64,000 nt of DNA from Streptomyces sp. CHD11. GTDB taxonomy: Bacteria; Actinomycetota; Actinomycetes; Streptomycetales; Streptomycetaceae. The notes beneath the pieces are model-generated. The model was not told the DNA's origin. It saw nothing but the letters and a program-made list of their open reading frames with translations, and did not search any database. How positions within the stretch are numbered: the first letter of the stretch is position 1; each line of letters opens with the position of its first letter. The stretch spans positions 303,441-367,440 of the forward strand of contig NZ_JABTTS010000009.1 of NCBI RefSeq assembly GCF_018638295.1, written 5' to 3'. The position numbers and the translations under genes are program-made. Shown in pieces: positions 41,207 to 49,018 of this stretch.

Positions 41207-42280
41207 CTAGGGCGTCACGGGCGCCGCCACCGCCGGCAGCCGGTGGACGCCCCGCGCGGAGTCCGTCACCCCGGACAGGAAGCCGTGTGCGCGGGGAGAG
41301 GCCGTCCTGGTCAGCCAGGCGGGGTCGATGGCACAGACCGTCACGCGGACGTCCGTACCGGTCAGGGCGAGGGGGAGGGTGTGGACGACCGTGGACGGGA
41401 AGCTGAGGACGGTGCGGCCGATGGGGCCGCGGCGGGCGACCAGCTCCAGGGGCAGTTCGGGCCGGACGATCTCCAGTCCCGTCCCGACCGCCAGCCGGTG
41501 GAGCTTCTCCGTGCTCTCGCGGCGGTGCGCGAAGTAGCGCCGGACGCCGTGCGTCCTCGCCAGGGAGCGGACGGCCTCCAGGTAGGCGTCGTCGTCGACC
41601 ACACCGGTCTCCACCAGCGACGTGCCCACCAGATCGGCGCCCCGGGTGACGCTGGGCGGGCCGAAGCGGTCCCGGGTCCAGGCGAAGGTGTGGGCGCGGA
41701 CGGTGACTCCGGGCGGGGTGTCCTGCATGGGCATGGAGGTGAAGATGACCACCGCGCGGTCCCCGCCCGGGGTGAGCCGGCGCCGCGCGGCGGCGGACAC
41801 GGGGGCGAAGAGGAGGTCGCGGGGGCCGGGACGGCCACCCTTGCGGTGCCAGCGCACCAGCCGTTCGCCGCGGGCCAGCTGGCCGGCGAACTCCATGGTC
41901 GCCGTGCCGTCGTCGACCACCACCACCTCCGGGGCCCGGGTGATCGTCAGCAGTAGCTGGACATACCGGGAGAAGGGGTCGCCGAGGACGACACGGGTGG
42001 CCCGGCGCAGCGGCCCGGCCAGTCCGCCGACCGTCCGCAGCGGGGCGCCCGCTCCCCCGCGGGCCTCCTCCCAGCGGACTTCGTGGCCCTCGTCGCGGGC
42101 CAGCTCCGCCATCCGGCGGAGCTGGCCGCGCGTCATCGGGTCGACCGGGGACAGCACGACGAGGGTGAGCCCGCCGCCGGGCGCGTGCGCGTGCGCCCAC
42201 TCCAGCACGTTGAGCAGTTGTACCGGGCTCTCGACGAAGGCGAGAGTGTGGGGGCCGGGCCGGCCGGCGGGCGGGCTCAT
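41207..42280 (-). CDS. Sialyltransferase-like glycosyltransferase (GT52/polysialyltransferase type)
   Basis: This 357-residue protein starts with LAFVESPVQLLNVLEWAHAH, the nucleotide-sugar-transferase signature seen in GT52 and bacterial polysialyltransferases. It also has VVVVDDGTATMEFAGQL (the D-D-G motif) and RYFAHRRESTEKL (H-R-R-E, catalytic region). In this locus the donor is probably CMP-Kdn, made by the NeuB and NeuA-like proteins encoded just upstream on the same strand, 57 bp away. It is the last gene of the minus-strand half-operon. The acceptor is unknown. The start at ATG 42280 has only a weak GGAACGG ribosome site. Confidence 0.82.
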   Translation of the reverse strand: MSPPAGRPGPHTLAFVESPVQLLNVLEWAHAHAPGGGLTLVVLSPVDPMTRGQLRRMAELARDEGHEVRWEEARGGAGAPLRTVGGLAGPLRRATRVVLGDPFSRYVQLLLTITRAPEVVVVDDGTATMEFAGQLARGERLVRWHRKGGRPGPRDLLFAPVSAAARRRLTPGGDRAVVIFTSMPMQDTPPGVTVRAHTFAWTRDRFGPPSVTRGADLVGTSLVETGVVDDDAYLEAVRSLARTHGVRRYFAHRRESTEKLHRLAVGTGLEIVRPELPLELVARRGPIGRTVLSFPSTVVHTLPLALTGTDVRVTVCAIDPAWLTRTASPRAHGFLSGVTDSARGVHRLPAVAAPVTP

Positions 42281-42337
42281 CGACGTACGACCGTTCCCGT
42301 CGTCGTAGGGGTGGGCGGGTGGGGTGGAGGGCGCGGG

Positions 42338-43276
42338 TCAGACGGTCAGCGGTTCGCCGGCGGCCGTGGCGATCTCCGCCTCGGCCACCGCGCCGGTGAC
42401 CCGGCGCAGCTTCTTCATCGGGCCCAGCTCGGACTCGTAGACCTTCTTCACGCCGTCGCCGAGGGACGCCTCGATGGTGCGGATGTCGCGGACCAGGCGG
42501 GTCAGGCCCTGCGGCTCGACGGAGGCGGCCTGGTCGGAGCCCCACATGGCGCGGTCGAGGGTGATGTGGCGCTCGACGAACGCGGCGCCGAGGGCGACGG
42601 CGGCGAGGGTGGTCTGCAGGCCCGTCTCGTGGCCGGAGTAGCCGATCGGGACGTTCGGGTACTCCTGCTGGAGGGTGTTGATCACGCGGAGGTTGAGCTC
42701 CTCGGCCTTCGCCGGGTAGGTGGAGGTGGCGTGGCAGAGCAGGATGTTGTCCGAGCCCAGGACCTCGACCGCGTGGCGGATCTGCTTCGGCGTCGACATG
42801 CCGGTGGAGAGGATGACGGTGCGGCCGGTGGCGCGCAGGGCGCGCAGCAGCTCGTCGTCGGTGAGGGAGGCGGAGGCGACCTTGTGGGCGGGGACGTCGA
42901 ACTTCTCCAGGAAGGCGACGGCCTCGGTGTCCCACGGGGAGGCGAACCAGGCGATGCCCTTCTTCTTGCAGTAGGCGTCGATCTGGCGGTACTCCTCCTC
43001 GCCGAACTCCACGCGGTGGCGGTAGTCGATGTACGTCATCCGGCCCCAGGGGGTGTCCCGCTCGATGTCCCACTGGTCGCGCGGGGTGCAGATCTCCGGG
43101 GTGCGCTTCTGGAACTTGACGGCGTCGCAGCCGGCCTCGGCGGCGGCGTCGATCAGCTTGAAGGCGTTCTCGATGTCACCGTTGTGGTTGATGCCGATCT
43201 CGCCGGTGACGTACACGGGGCGGCCCGGGCCGGCCTCGCGGGGGCCGAGGGTGCGGATGCGGGAGTTGGTGCTCAT
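42338..43276 (-). CDS. NeuB-like nonulosonic acid synthase (probable Kdn-9-phosphate synthase)
   Basis: This enzyme condenses phosphoenolpyruvate with a six-carbon sugar phosphate. The 312-residue barrel domain shows VYVTGEIGINHNGDIENAFKL, DAVKFQKRTPEICTP, FASPWDTEAVAFLE and SGHETGLQTTLAAVALGA (PEP- and metal-binding His), with ITLDRAMWGSDQAASVEP at the end. It stops there without the C-terminal SAF (antifreeze-like) domain of classic sialic acid synthases. A phosphatase-fused CMP-sugar synthetase follows in the operon, so a 9-phosphate intermediate, Kdn-9-P from mannose-6-phosphate, is the best guess; this is inference. Confidence 0.9.
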   Translation of the reverse strand: MSTNSRIRTLGPREAGPGRPVYVTGEIGINHNGDIENAFKLIDAAAEAGCDAVKFQKRTPEICTPRDQWDIERDTPWGRMTYIDYRHRVEFGEEEYRQIDAYCKKKGIAWFASPWDTEAVAFLEKFDVPAHKVASASLTDDELLRALRATGRTVILSTGMSTPKQIRHAVEVLGSDNILLCHATSTYPAKAEELNLRVINTLQQEYPNVPIGYSGHETGLQTTLAAVALGAAFVERHITLDRAMWGSDQAASVEPQGLTRLVRDIRTIEASLGDGVKKVYESELGPMKKLRRVTGAVAEAEIATAAGEPLTV

Positions 43277-43289
43277 GTCCGGGGTTTCC

Positions 43290-44753
43290 TTACTTGGGGA
43301 GGGAATCGAGGGAGGGGCCGAGGATCCAGCCGGCGATCTCCCGGATCGCGCCGTCGCCTCCGGGGAGGGCGGTGACGGCGCGGGCGGCGCCGCGTACGAC
43401 GTCGTGGGCGCTCGCGACCGCCACGGGCCAGCCGACCAGGGCGAAGCACGGGAGGTCGTTGACGTCGTTGCCGACGTAGAGCACGCGCTCCGGCGCGATG
43501 CCCTGTTCCTCGCACCACTGTTTGAGGGCGAGGTCCTTGCGGTCGATGCCGTGCAGCACGGGGAGCCTGAGCTTGCGTGCGCGGGCGGCGACGACCGGGT
43601 TCTGTTCCGTGGACAGGATCAGCATCTTCAGACCGCTGCGGCGCAGGGCCGCGATGCCGAGTCCGTCTCCGCGGTGCACGGAGACGGACTCCCGTCCGTC
43701 GGAGTCGATCAGCACCCGGTCGTCGGTCTGGGTGCCGTCGAAGTCGAGGACGACCGCGTCGATGTCGTCGGCCGCGGGGAGGTGGGTGGGAGGAATGGCA
43801 GCGAGGTGGGTGGGAGGAACGGCAGCGAGGTGGGTGGGAGGAATGGCAGCGAGGTGGGTGGGAGGAACGGCGGCGAGGTGGGTGGGAGGAACGGCAGCGA
43901 GGGCGCCGGGCCGCTCGGCGTCGAAGAGCGGTGCGAGGGCGCGGGCCCGGGCGAGTTCGTGCGGGTCGTCGATCTCCAGGACGCGGGCGGGGTCGGTCCG
44001 TACGAGTGCGGTGCGGCCGAAGAAGCGGTGCCGGTGCTCGCGGAAGCCGGCCGCGTCCATGGCGTAGGCGGCGCCGGTCTCCAGGAGGTCCTGGGGGCGG
44101 TCCTGGCGGCGGGGACGGAAGGACTTGTCGTGGTTGACGCCGTAGCCCCCGGCGGGGGTGGTTGCCCGCGGTTCCCGTCGGCCACCGTCGACGCCGGCAA
44201 GGGTGGCGCCGGCGGTCCCGGCGCTCGCGTCGTCGGCGGCCGTCGGGGCAGGCGCGCGGGAGGCGTCCGTCACGGGGCCCTCGGGCTCCGCCGGGGCGTC
44301 CCGCCAGAGGAAGCCGTGGAACGGGGCGACGGTCACCGCCGTGTCGGCGCCCTCGCCGGCGACCGCGGCGGCCACCGCGTCGATGTCCTCGCGGAGCAGG
44401 AAGGGGCTGGTGCACTGCACGAGCAGGACGACGTCCACCCCGGCTCCGTGCAGGGCCTCGTGGGACTCCATGGCGTGCAGCACGGCGGCCTCGGAGGTGG
44501 CGGTGTCACCGGCGATGGCGGCGGGCCGCAGGACGACCTCGGCGCCGGCCTGCCGCGCGGCGGCGGCGATGGCCCGGTCGTCGGTGGAGACGACGACGTC
44601 CGTGACGTTCCGCGCGGCACGGCACTCGCGCACGGCGCGGGCCACCAGGGGGACGCCTCCGACGGGGGCGAGGTTCTTCGCGGGCACGCCCTTGGAGCCG
44701 CCGCGCGCGGGGATCACGGCGAGTACCCGGCGTACCGTCGGCGGGTGGGACAT
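43290..44753 (-). CDS. Fusion of CMP-nonulosonate synthetase and HAD phosphatase
   Basis: This 487-residue bifunctional protein joins two domains. Residues 1 to about 280 are a NeuA/KpsU-type cytidylyltransferase (VLAVIPARGGSKGVPAKNLAP, VVVSTDDRAIAAAA, LLVQCTSPFL), interrupted by a roughly 50-residue low-complexity insert. From about 325 there is a C0-type HAD phosphatase like KDO8P and Kdn9P phosphatase (VVLDFDGTQTDD, LILSTEQNPVV, YVGNDVNDLPCF). The linker has five tandem AA(V/I)PPTHL octapeptides encoded by exact 24-bp repeats. With NeuB it gives CMP-Kdn via dephosphorylation then CMP transfer. ATG 44753 has GAGGAG upstream and overlaps no gene. Confidence 0.92.
   Translation of the reverse strand: MSHPPTVRRVLAVIPARGGSKGVPAKNLAPVGGVPLVARAVRECRAARNVTDVVVSTDDRAIAAAARQAGAEVVLRPAAIAGDTATSEAAVLHAMESHEALHGAGVDVVLLVQCTSPFLLREDIDAVAAAVAGEGADTAVTVAPFHGFLWRDAPAEPEGPVTDASRAPAPTAADDASAGTAGATLAGVDGGRREPRATTPAGGYGVNHDKSFRPRRQDRPQDLLETGAAYAMDAAGFREHRHRFFGRTALVRTDPARVLEIDDPHELARARALAPLFDAERPGALAAVPPTHLAAVPPTHLAAIPPTHLAAVPPTHLAAIPPTHLPAADDIDAVVLDFDGTQTDDRVLIDSDGRESVSVHRGDGLGIAALRRSGLKMLILSTEQNPVVAARARKLRLPVLHGIDRKDLALKQWCEEQGIAPERVLYVGNDVNDLPCFALVGWPVAVASAHDVVRGAARAVTALPGGDGAIREIAGWILGPSLDSLPK
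43779..43898. repeat. Five tandem 24-bp repeats in the fusion linker
   Basis: Units at 43779, 43803, 43827, 43851 and 43875 each read GAGGTGGGTGGGAGGAAYGGCRGC on the plus strand. The T/C difference alternates in the first four units, suggesting a 48-bp duplication step. The minus strand codes AAVPPTHL or AAIPPTHL. Confidence 0.95.
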
Positions 44754-44797
44754 GGGATCAGCTCCTCGAGCGGAGTTCGGGTCGGCGGCCTGGGAGG

Positions 44798-46123
44798 TCA
44801 CAGCTCGCCCATGCGGCGGATCACGGGGGCCACGCGCTGCACGCCGTGCCGGTAGGCGCCGCGCGCCGCCCGGCGCACGATCTGCCGGACCGGCCCGGGC
44901 TCCCTGTCCGCGGCGGGCGCGCCGGGCAGCGGTGTGCCGTCCGGGCCGAGGTGGTGGCGGGCGAGGATGCCGGGCAGATAGCCGGGCGCGGTGACGGGTG
45001 TGTAGTACGGGGTCATCGGCGGGAGTCCGCCGGGTCGGCCGAGCAGGTCGCCGATGCGTTCCCGGGCGGCGTCGAACGCCGTCTCGTACGTGCCCTCCCC
45101 GGAGGGCGTTCCGCCGGCGGCGACTCCCTGCCGGGCCACCCACTCCCCGTCCGCCCGCGGGAGGTGGCCGTCGTCCAGCTGGTCCCAGGAGGCGAGGCAG
45201 CCGGATCCGACGAAGTGGTGGTTGCCGAGCGCCTCCCGGACACCGAGGTCGGTGAGGACCACGGTGGGGATACCGCGGTGCAGCGACTCCAGGGCGGCCG
45301 TGGAGCTGACCGTGACGAGGAGGTCGGTGCGGTCGAGGACCTCGCCCATGTGCCCGTAGACCAGACGGAAGTTGGCGGGCGGGTCGAGGCGCTGGACCAG
45401 CTTCTGGTAGGGCAGTTCCTCGAGGTGCGTGGTGTGTTCGCCGGGCCTGGAGCGCAGCTTCAGCAGCACCTCGCGCCCGGGGTGCCGACGGGCGTGCTCC
45501 ACCAGCCGGTTCAGCAGGTACGTACGGTCCCTGCGGCTGTCCGGTACCGACGGCTGGGCGGCGAACACGACGGTGTACGGGGCGTGTTCCCCGGAGTAGG
45601 GGGCGCCGCCCAGGAACGGCAGCGCCACCTCGGTCACCGAGCCGGCGTCGGCGCCCACCCCTTCGTACACGGCGCGGAAACGGTCCGCGTCCTGACGGGA
45701 GTTGGCGAGCACCAGGTCGGCGCCGTGGCGCAGCAGCAGGCCGTCGGCGAGCTTCTCGTAGACGACACCGACGTACCCGGTGACGACGACGGGCCGGTCG
45801 GCGCGGCCCTCCCAGGCCCGGTTCAGCCCGTGCAGCATCGCCTGCACACCACCGCCGACCAGGGCGAGCACGAGGATGTCGCAGGACTCCTCACGCATCA
45901 CGCGCAGGAACTCGGCCGCGGTGACCTCCCTCAGGGAGTCGGCGCGGACGCCGACCTCGCCGAGCTGGCGGGCGGTGGGCGTGGCGCGGCCCCGCAGCAG
46001 AAATCCGTCCAGGCGGATTTCCCGCGGAGCGATGCGGTTCGCGGTGAGGGCGCCCCATTTCCACCGGGTGTCGGAATCCGCGAGGACCGCCACTCTCAGG
46101 GGCTTCTTTGCACTTGCTGGCAC
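44798..46123 (-). CDS. Putative glycosyltransferase (DUF6716-like)
   Basis: This 441-residue protein has a Rossmann-type start (LRVAVLADSDTRWKWGALTA), a middle VVTGYVGVVYEKLADGLLLRHGADLVLANS, and a C-terminal half of GT-B style: KLRSRPGEHTTHLEELPY, VTVSSTAALESLHRGIPTVV. The last pattern resembles the donor-binding S-S-T-x-x-x-E of polysialyltransferases and related GT-B proteins. I recall such proteins as DUF6716 (tentative). It starts the minus-strand half of the wall locus with a probable leaderless GTG: TAGCGT ends 7 nt before it. A polymerising or priming transferase role is a guess. Confidence 0.75.
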   Translation of the reverse strand: MPASAKKPLRVAVLADSDTRWKWGALTANRIAPREIRLDGFLLRGRATPTARQLGEVGVRADSLREVTAAEFLRVMREESCDILVLALVGGGVQAMLHGLNRAWEGRADRPVVVTGYVGVVYEKLADGLLLRHGADLVLANSRQDADRFRAVYEGVGADAGSVTEVALPFLGGAPYSGEHAPYTVVFAAQPSVPDSRRDRTYLLNRLVEHARRHPGREVLLKLRSRPGEHTTHLEELPYQKLVQRLDPPANFRLVYGHMGEVLDRTDLLVTVSSTAALESLHRGIPTVVLTDLGVREALGNHHFVGSGCLASWDQLDDGHLPRADGEWVARQGVAAGGTPSGEGTYETAFDAARERIGDLLGRPGGLPPMTPYYTPVTAPGYLPGILARHHLGPDGTPLPGAPAADREPGPVRQIVRRAARGAYRHGVQRVAPVIRRMGEL

Positions 46124-46321
46124 ACCGAAGACGCTAGGAAGCGAATTCTAGGTACGGCCCAACCGTGAATCAACGAAGAGTTAACAACACCCGTCCGAGA
46201 GCCGAATCCGCCACCGAAAACGCCTCACGTAGACGTGATACACCGTACCGACACATGGAGTTCACCCTCTGTACGGTCACCCGAAAGTCGCTGATCCGGG
46301 CGGCCTCCTAGAGTTTTCCGG
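46124..46321. promoter_or_regulatory. Divergent promoter region of the wall-polymer locus
   Basis: This 198-bp region drives both halves of the locus. The minus strand ends TAGCGTCTTCGGT-GTG and the plus strand ends TAGAGTTTTCCGG-GTG: two similar TAGnGT -10 boxes 7 nt before the start codons and no ribosome sites. It is the most AT-rich DNA nearby, with GAGTTAACAAC-like sequence at 46175-46190. Confidence 0.6.
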
Positions 46322-47308
46322 GTGCCGAAGCTTTCCGTGATCGTCCCCTTCCACGACGTCCGGCCACACGCGCCTGACACCCTCAGAAGTCTCCGTCTGA
46401 ACGCCCGTCCGGACTTCGAGTTCCTTCTTGTCGACGACCATTCCCAGGACGGTACCCAGGACATTCTCGAGCGCGCGGCCGGGGAACTCTCGGCCGTCGC
46501 CCGGGTCCGCCACATCCGCCACGACGCCAATCGCGGGGTGTCCGCCGCGCGGAACACCGGACTGGACGCGGCGCGCGGCGAGTACCTGGTCTTCCTGGAC
46601 GGCGGCGACTGGCTGGCACCGGGCCATCTCTCCGGGCTGGTGGCGGACGCCGAGGGGCTGGGGTGCGATTTCGTCCGCACCGACCAGATCCAGGTCACGG
46701 ACCGCACCCGGACCGTGCGCCGGGTGCCGGTCGGCCTGCGGGGCGAGGTGCTGGACCCCCGGGACGCGATCCTGCCGGCGGACCGGACGACCTCGGTGGA
46801 CTACGCCTACGTCTGGGCCGGGATCTACCACCGGCGGCTGCTGGAGCGGGGGCTGCTGCACTTCACCGAGAGCCTGCGCACGGCCGAGGACCGGCCGTGG
46901 ATCTGGCGGCTGCACCGCGAGGCCACGTCGTTCGCCGTGACCGACCTGCTGGGCGTGTTCTACCGGCGCGGGGTCGACTCCTCCCTCACCCGGATCGGCG
47001 ACGCCCGCCAGCTCGACTTCCTCCGCGCCTTCGACCAGGTCGTCGAGGAGACGGCGGCGGACCGGGACGCCGGCCTGCTGCTGCCCAAGGCGGTACGGAC
47101 GTACTGCGCGGTCATCGCCCACCATCTGTCCGAGCGGGACAAGTTCGAACCGGCCGTGGCCCGGAGACTGCGGGCGATGAGCGCGGCGGCGCTCCGGCGC
47201 ATGCCGCAGGACGTGCTCGACGGCGTACTGGACACCATGGACCTGCACCGTTCCGCCCGGCTGCGGCGGCTGCGGCGCCGGGCCGGCACAGGGAAGGACG
47301 CCGCGTGA
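46322..47308 (+). CDS. GT2 glycosyltransferase (copy A)
   Basis: This 328-residue family-2 glycosyltransferase has an N-terminal GT-A fold: KLSVIVPFHDVRPHAPDTLRSL, EFLLVDDHSQDGTQ, NRGVSAARNTGLDAARGEYLVF, and LDGGDWLAPGH, where the usual D-x-D reads G-G-D. A C-terminal helical part of about 110 residues ends in a basic tail. It is about 60% similar by eye to the protein at 54136-55101. The GTG start is supported by TAGAGT 7 nt upstream. Its stop overlaps the ATG of the next gene (TGATG). Confidence 0.9.
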   Translation: MPKLSVIVPFHDVRPHAPDTLRSLRLNARPDFEFLLVDDHSQDGTQDILERAAGELSAVARVRHIRHDANRGVSAARNTGLDAARGEYLVFLDGGDWLAPGHLSGLVADAEGLGCDFVRTDQIQVTDRTRTVRRVPVGLRGEVLDPRDAILPADRTTSVDYAYVWAGIYHRRLLERGLLHFTESLRTAEDRPWIWRLHREATSFAVTDLLGVFYRRGVDSSLTRIGDARQLDFLRAFDQVVEETAADRDAGLLLPKAVRTYCAVIAHHLSERDKFEPAVARRLRAMSAAALRRMPQDVLDGVLDTMDLHRSARLRRLRRRAGTGKDAA

Positions 47309-48645
47309 TGACCCCCGCGACACAGATCTTCTGCGCCTCGACGCCGCTCGGCGTCGCCACCCTGGCGGCGGCGGCAGACTCCGGCTGCTTCGCGCGGGCC
47401 GAGCGGCGGGTGCTGCTGGTCTGCGACGACTCCCCGGTGCCGGAGGCCGCGCAGGCGCCGGACGCGCTCGCGGGTGCCGCCCCGCTGCGCGCCCGCTTCG
47501 AGAAGGTGCTGTCCTGGAACGAGGCCGTCCGGCCCTTCCACCCGGCGGCCTGGACGCCCCGCACCGAGGACGTTCCGCTCCTGGAGCGTCATCTGCGGCT
47601 GCTGTGGGGGCTCGGCGGGGACCGTGTGGAGCTGGTGCTGGAGTCCCCGGACACGCCGTGGGCGCTGGCGGTGGCCCGGGTGTTCACCGGAGCTCCCCTC
47701 CATGTCCACGCGGGCGGGCCGGCGGTCTACGGGCCCACGCGGGGCAAGCTCGATCCGCTGATCGGCACGCGGGTGCGGCAGTTGCTGCATCTGGACGTGG
47801 TGCCGGGTCTGACACCGATGCTGCTGACCGAGTTCGGGGTGCCGGCGCGGGTCGTGCCGACGGACGCCTTCCGCCGGGCGGTTCGCGAACTGGTCGTGCC
47901 CGCGGACGGGTTGTCCGCTCTGCCGGAGGGCGCGGCGCTGCTGGTGGGACAGAGCCTGTCCGCGCTCGGTGTCCACCCCGCCGGGGAGGAGGACGAGCTG
48001 CACCTGCGGATGCTGCGGGGAGCGGTCGAACGCGGGCACCGCACGGTCGTGTTCGCGCCGCACCCCGCCTCCGAGGTCCGGCACGGCCGCGCGCTGCGGA
48101 CCGAGGCGGAGCGGCTCGGGGTGGACCTCACCGTCCTGGACACTCCCGTGCCCGCCGAGGCGCTGTTCGAGAGGTCCCGGCCCGCGCTGGTCGTCGGCTG
48201 CTCCTCGGGCGCGCTGTTCACGGCGTCCGCGTGTTACGGCCTGCCGGTCGCCCGCGTCGGCACGGAGCGGCTCCTGGACCTGCTGACGCCCTACCAGCAC
48301 GGTCACCGGGTCCAGGCCGTCCTGGCGGACGCGCTGCTGGAGGACCTGGAGGGCGGGGACGGCGGCGGCCCGGCGCCACTTGCGGCGGGCGGGCTGGACG
48401 ACCTCGTGACGGCGCTCGGGTTCACCATGCAGCCGCAGGTCCACCCGTCCCTGCGCCCGGCCGCCGAGCGCTACCTCGCACAGAACCCCGGCCCGCCCGC
48501 CCGACGCTGGTTCAGGCGCAAGCGGCTCACCTCGCTGGGGCTGCCCGGCGGCATTCCGGGCCGGCTGGCGTTCCTCCCCCGCAGCGCCACCGCACGCCGG
48601 GTGGTACGGCGGGCCCGGGCGCTGCGGAAGGCGGTGCGGGGGTAG
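47308..48645 (+). CDS. Polysialyltransferase-like protein (copy A)
   Basis: This 445-residue GT-B protein of the alpha-2,8-polysialyltransferase family opens with TQIFCASTPLGVATLAAAAD. It has RTVVFAPHPASEV, the conserved H-P of the family, and VVGCSSGALFTASACYGLPVA, the conserved S-S. The family extends sialic acid chains, so here it may polymerise or add Kdn from CMP-Kdn; this is inference. It is basic at the C-terminus. Copy B (55105-56451) is its paralogue, and each is preceded by a GT2 gene. Only the last base of the GT2 stop overlaps the ATG, so the two are translationally coupled. Confidence 0.85.
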   Translation: MTPATQIFCASTPLGVATLAAAADSGCFARAERRVLLVCDDSPVPEAAQAPDALAGAAPLRARFEKVLSWNEAVRPFHPAAWTPRTEDVPLLERHLRLLWGLGGDRVELVLESPDTPWALAVARVFTGAPLHVHAGGPAVYGPTRGKLDPLIGTRVRQLLHLDVVPGLTPMLLTEFGVPARVVPTDAFRRAVRELVVPADGLSALPEGAALLVGQSLSALGVHPAGEEDELHLRMLRGAVERGHRTVVFAPHPASEVRHGRALRTEAERLGVDLTVLDTPVPAEALFERSRPALVVGCSSGALFTASACYGLPVARVGTERLLDLLTPYQHGHRVQAVLADALLEDLEGGDGGGPAPLAAGGLDDLVTALGFTMQPQVHPSLRPAAERYLAQNPGPPARRWFRRKRLTSLGLPGGIPGRLAFLPRSATARRVVRRARALRKAVRG

Positions 48646-49018
48646 GTCCGGTCGTGGGGCCCGGAACGCGCCGGGGCGGCGCCGGGAGCGCGGGATCCCG
48701 ATACGTCTCGGCCGCACGGCCGAGGAGGGCGGGCGTCGGCCCGGACACCGGAACCGGTCGGCGACGCCGGTGCGGGCACCCTCGTGCCACACCGGTGACG
48801 CGAGAGTGGTGACGCGCGGTCCGCGGCACGCGGCACGCGGCCCAGGACCGGCGGCCCGGGGCTCAGGCCACGGGACCCGGGGCTCGCGGAACCGGGCACG
48901 CGGCACCCGGAGCGGCACCCGTTGCGAGGTCGCGCTTCGGGCAGGGTGTCGGCGAGGACCGGGGCGGTCCGGCCGACCGGGTGTCAGGCCCGGCGTCCGG
49001 CCGGCGTCAGGGGGTGCC
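48646..49018. other. 373-bp gap between convergent genes, gene-free
   Basis: This GC-rich gap between copy A and the RCC1 lipoprotein gene contains CGGCACGCGGCACGCGG-type short repeats at 48820-48910. I see no gene and no clear hairpin. Confidence 0.45.

Noticed and set aside
41039..41956. Plus-strand open frame starting MGKLAALVRGQG
   Set aside because: Most of it is antisense to the sialyltransferase-like gene and the protein is low-complexity; the upstream part is the promoter region of the M20 gene.
43779..43898. 24-bp tandem repeats as a CRISPR array
   Set aside because: The units are directly adjacent with no spacers and code in frame for the protein linker.
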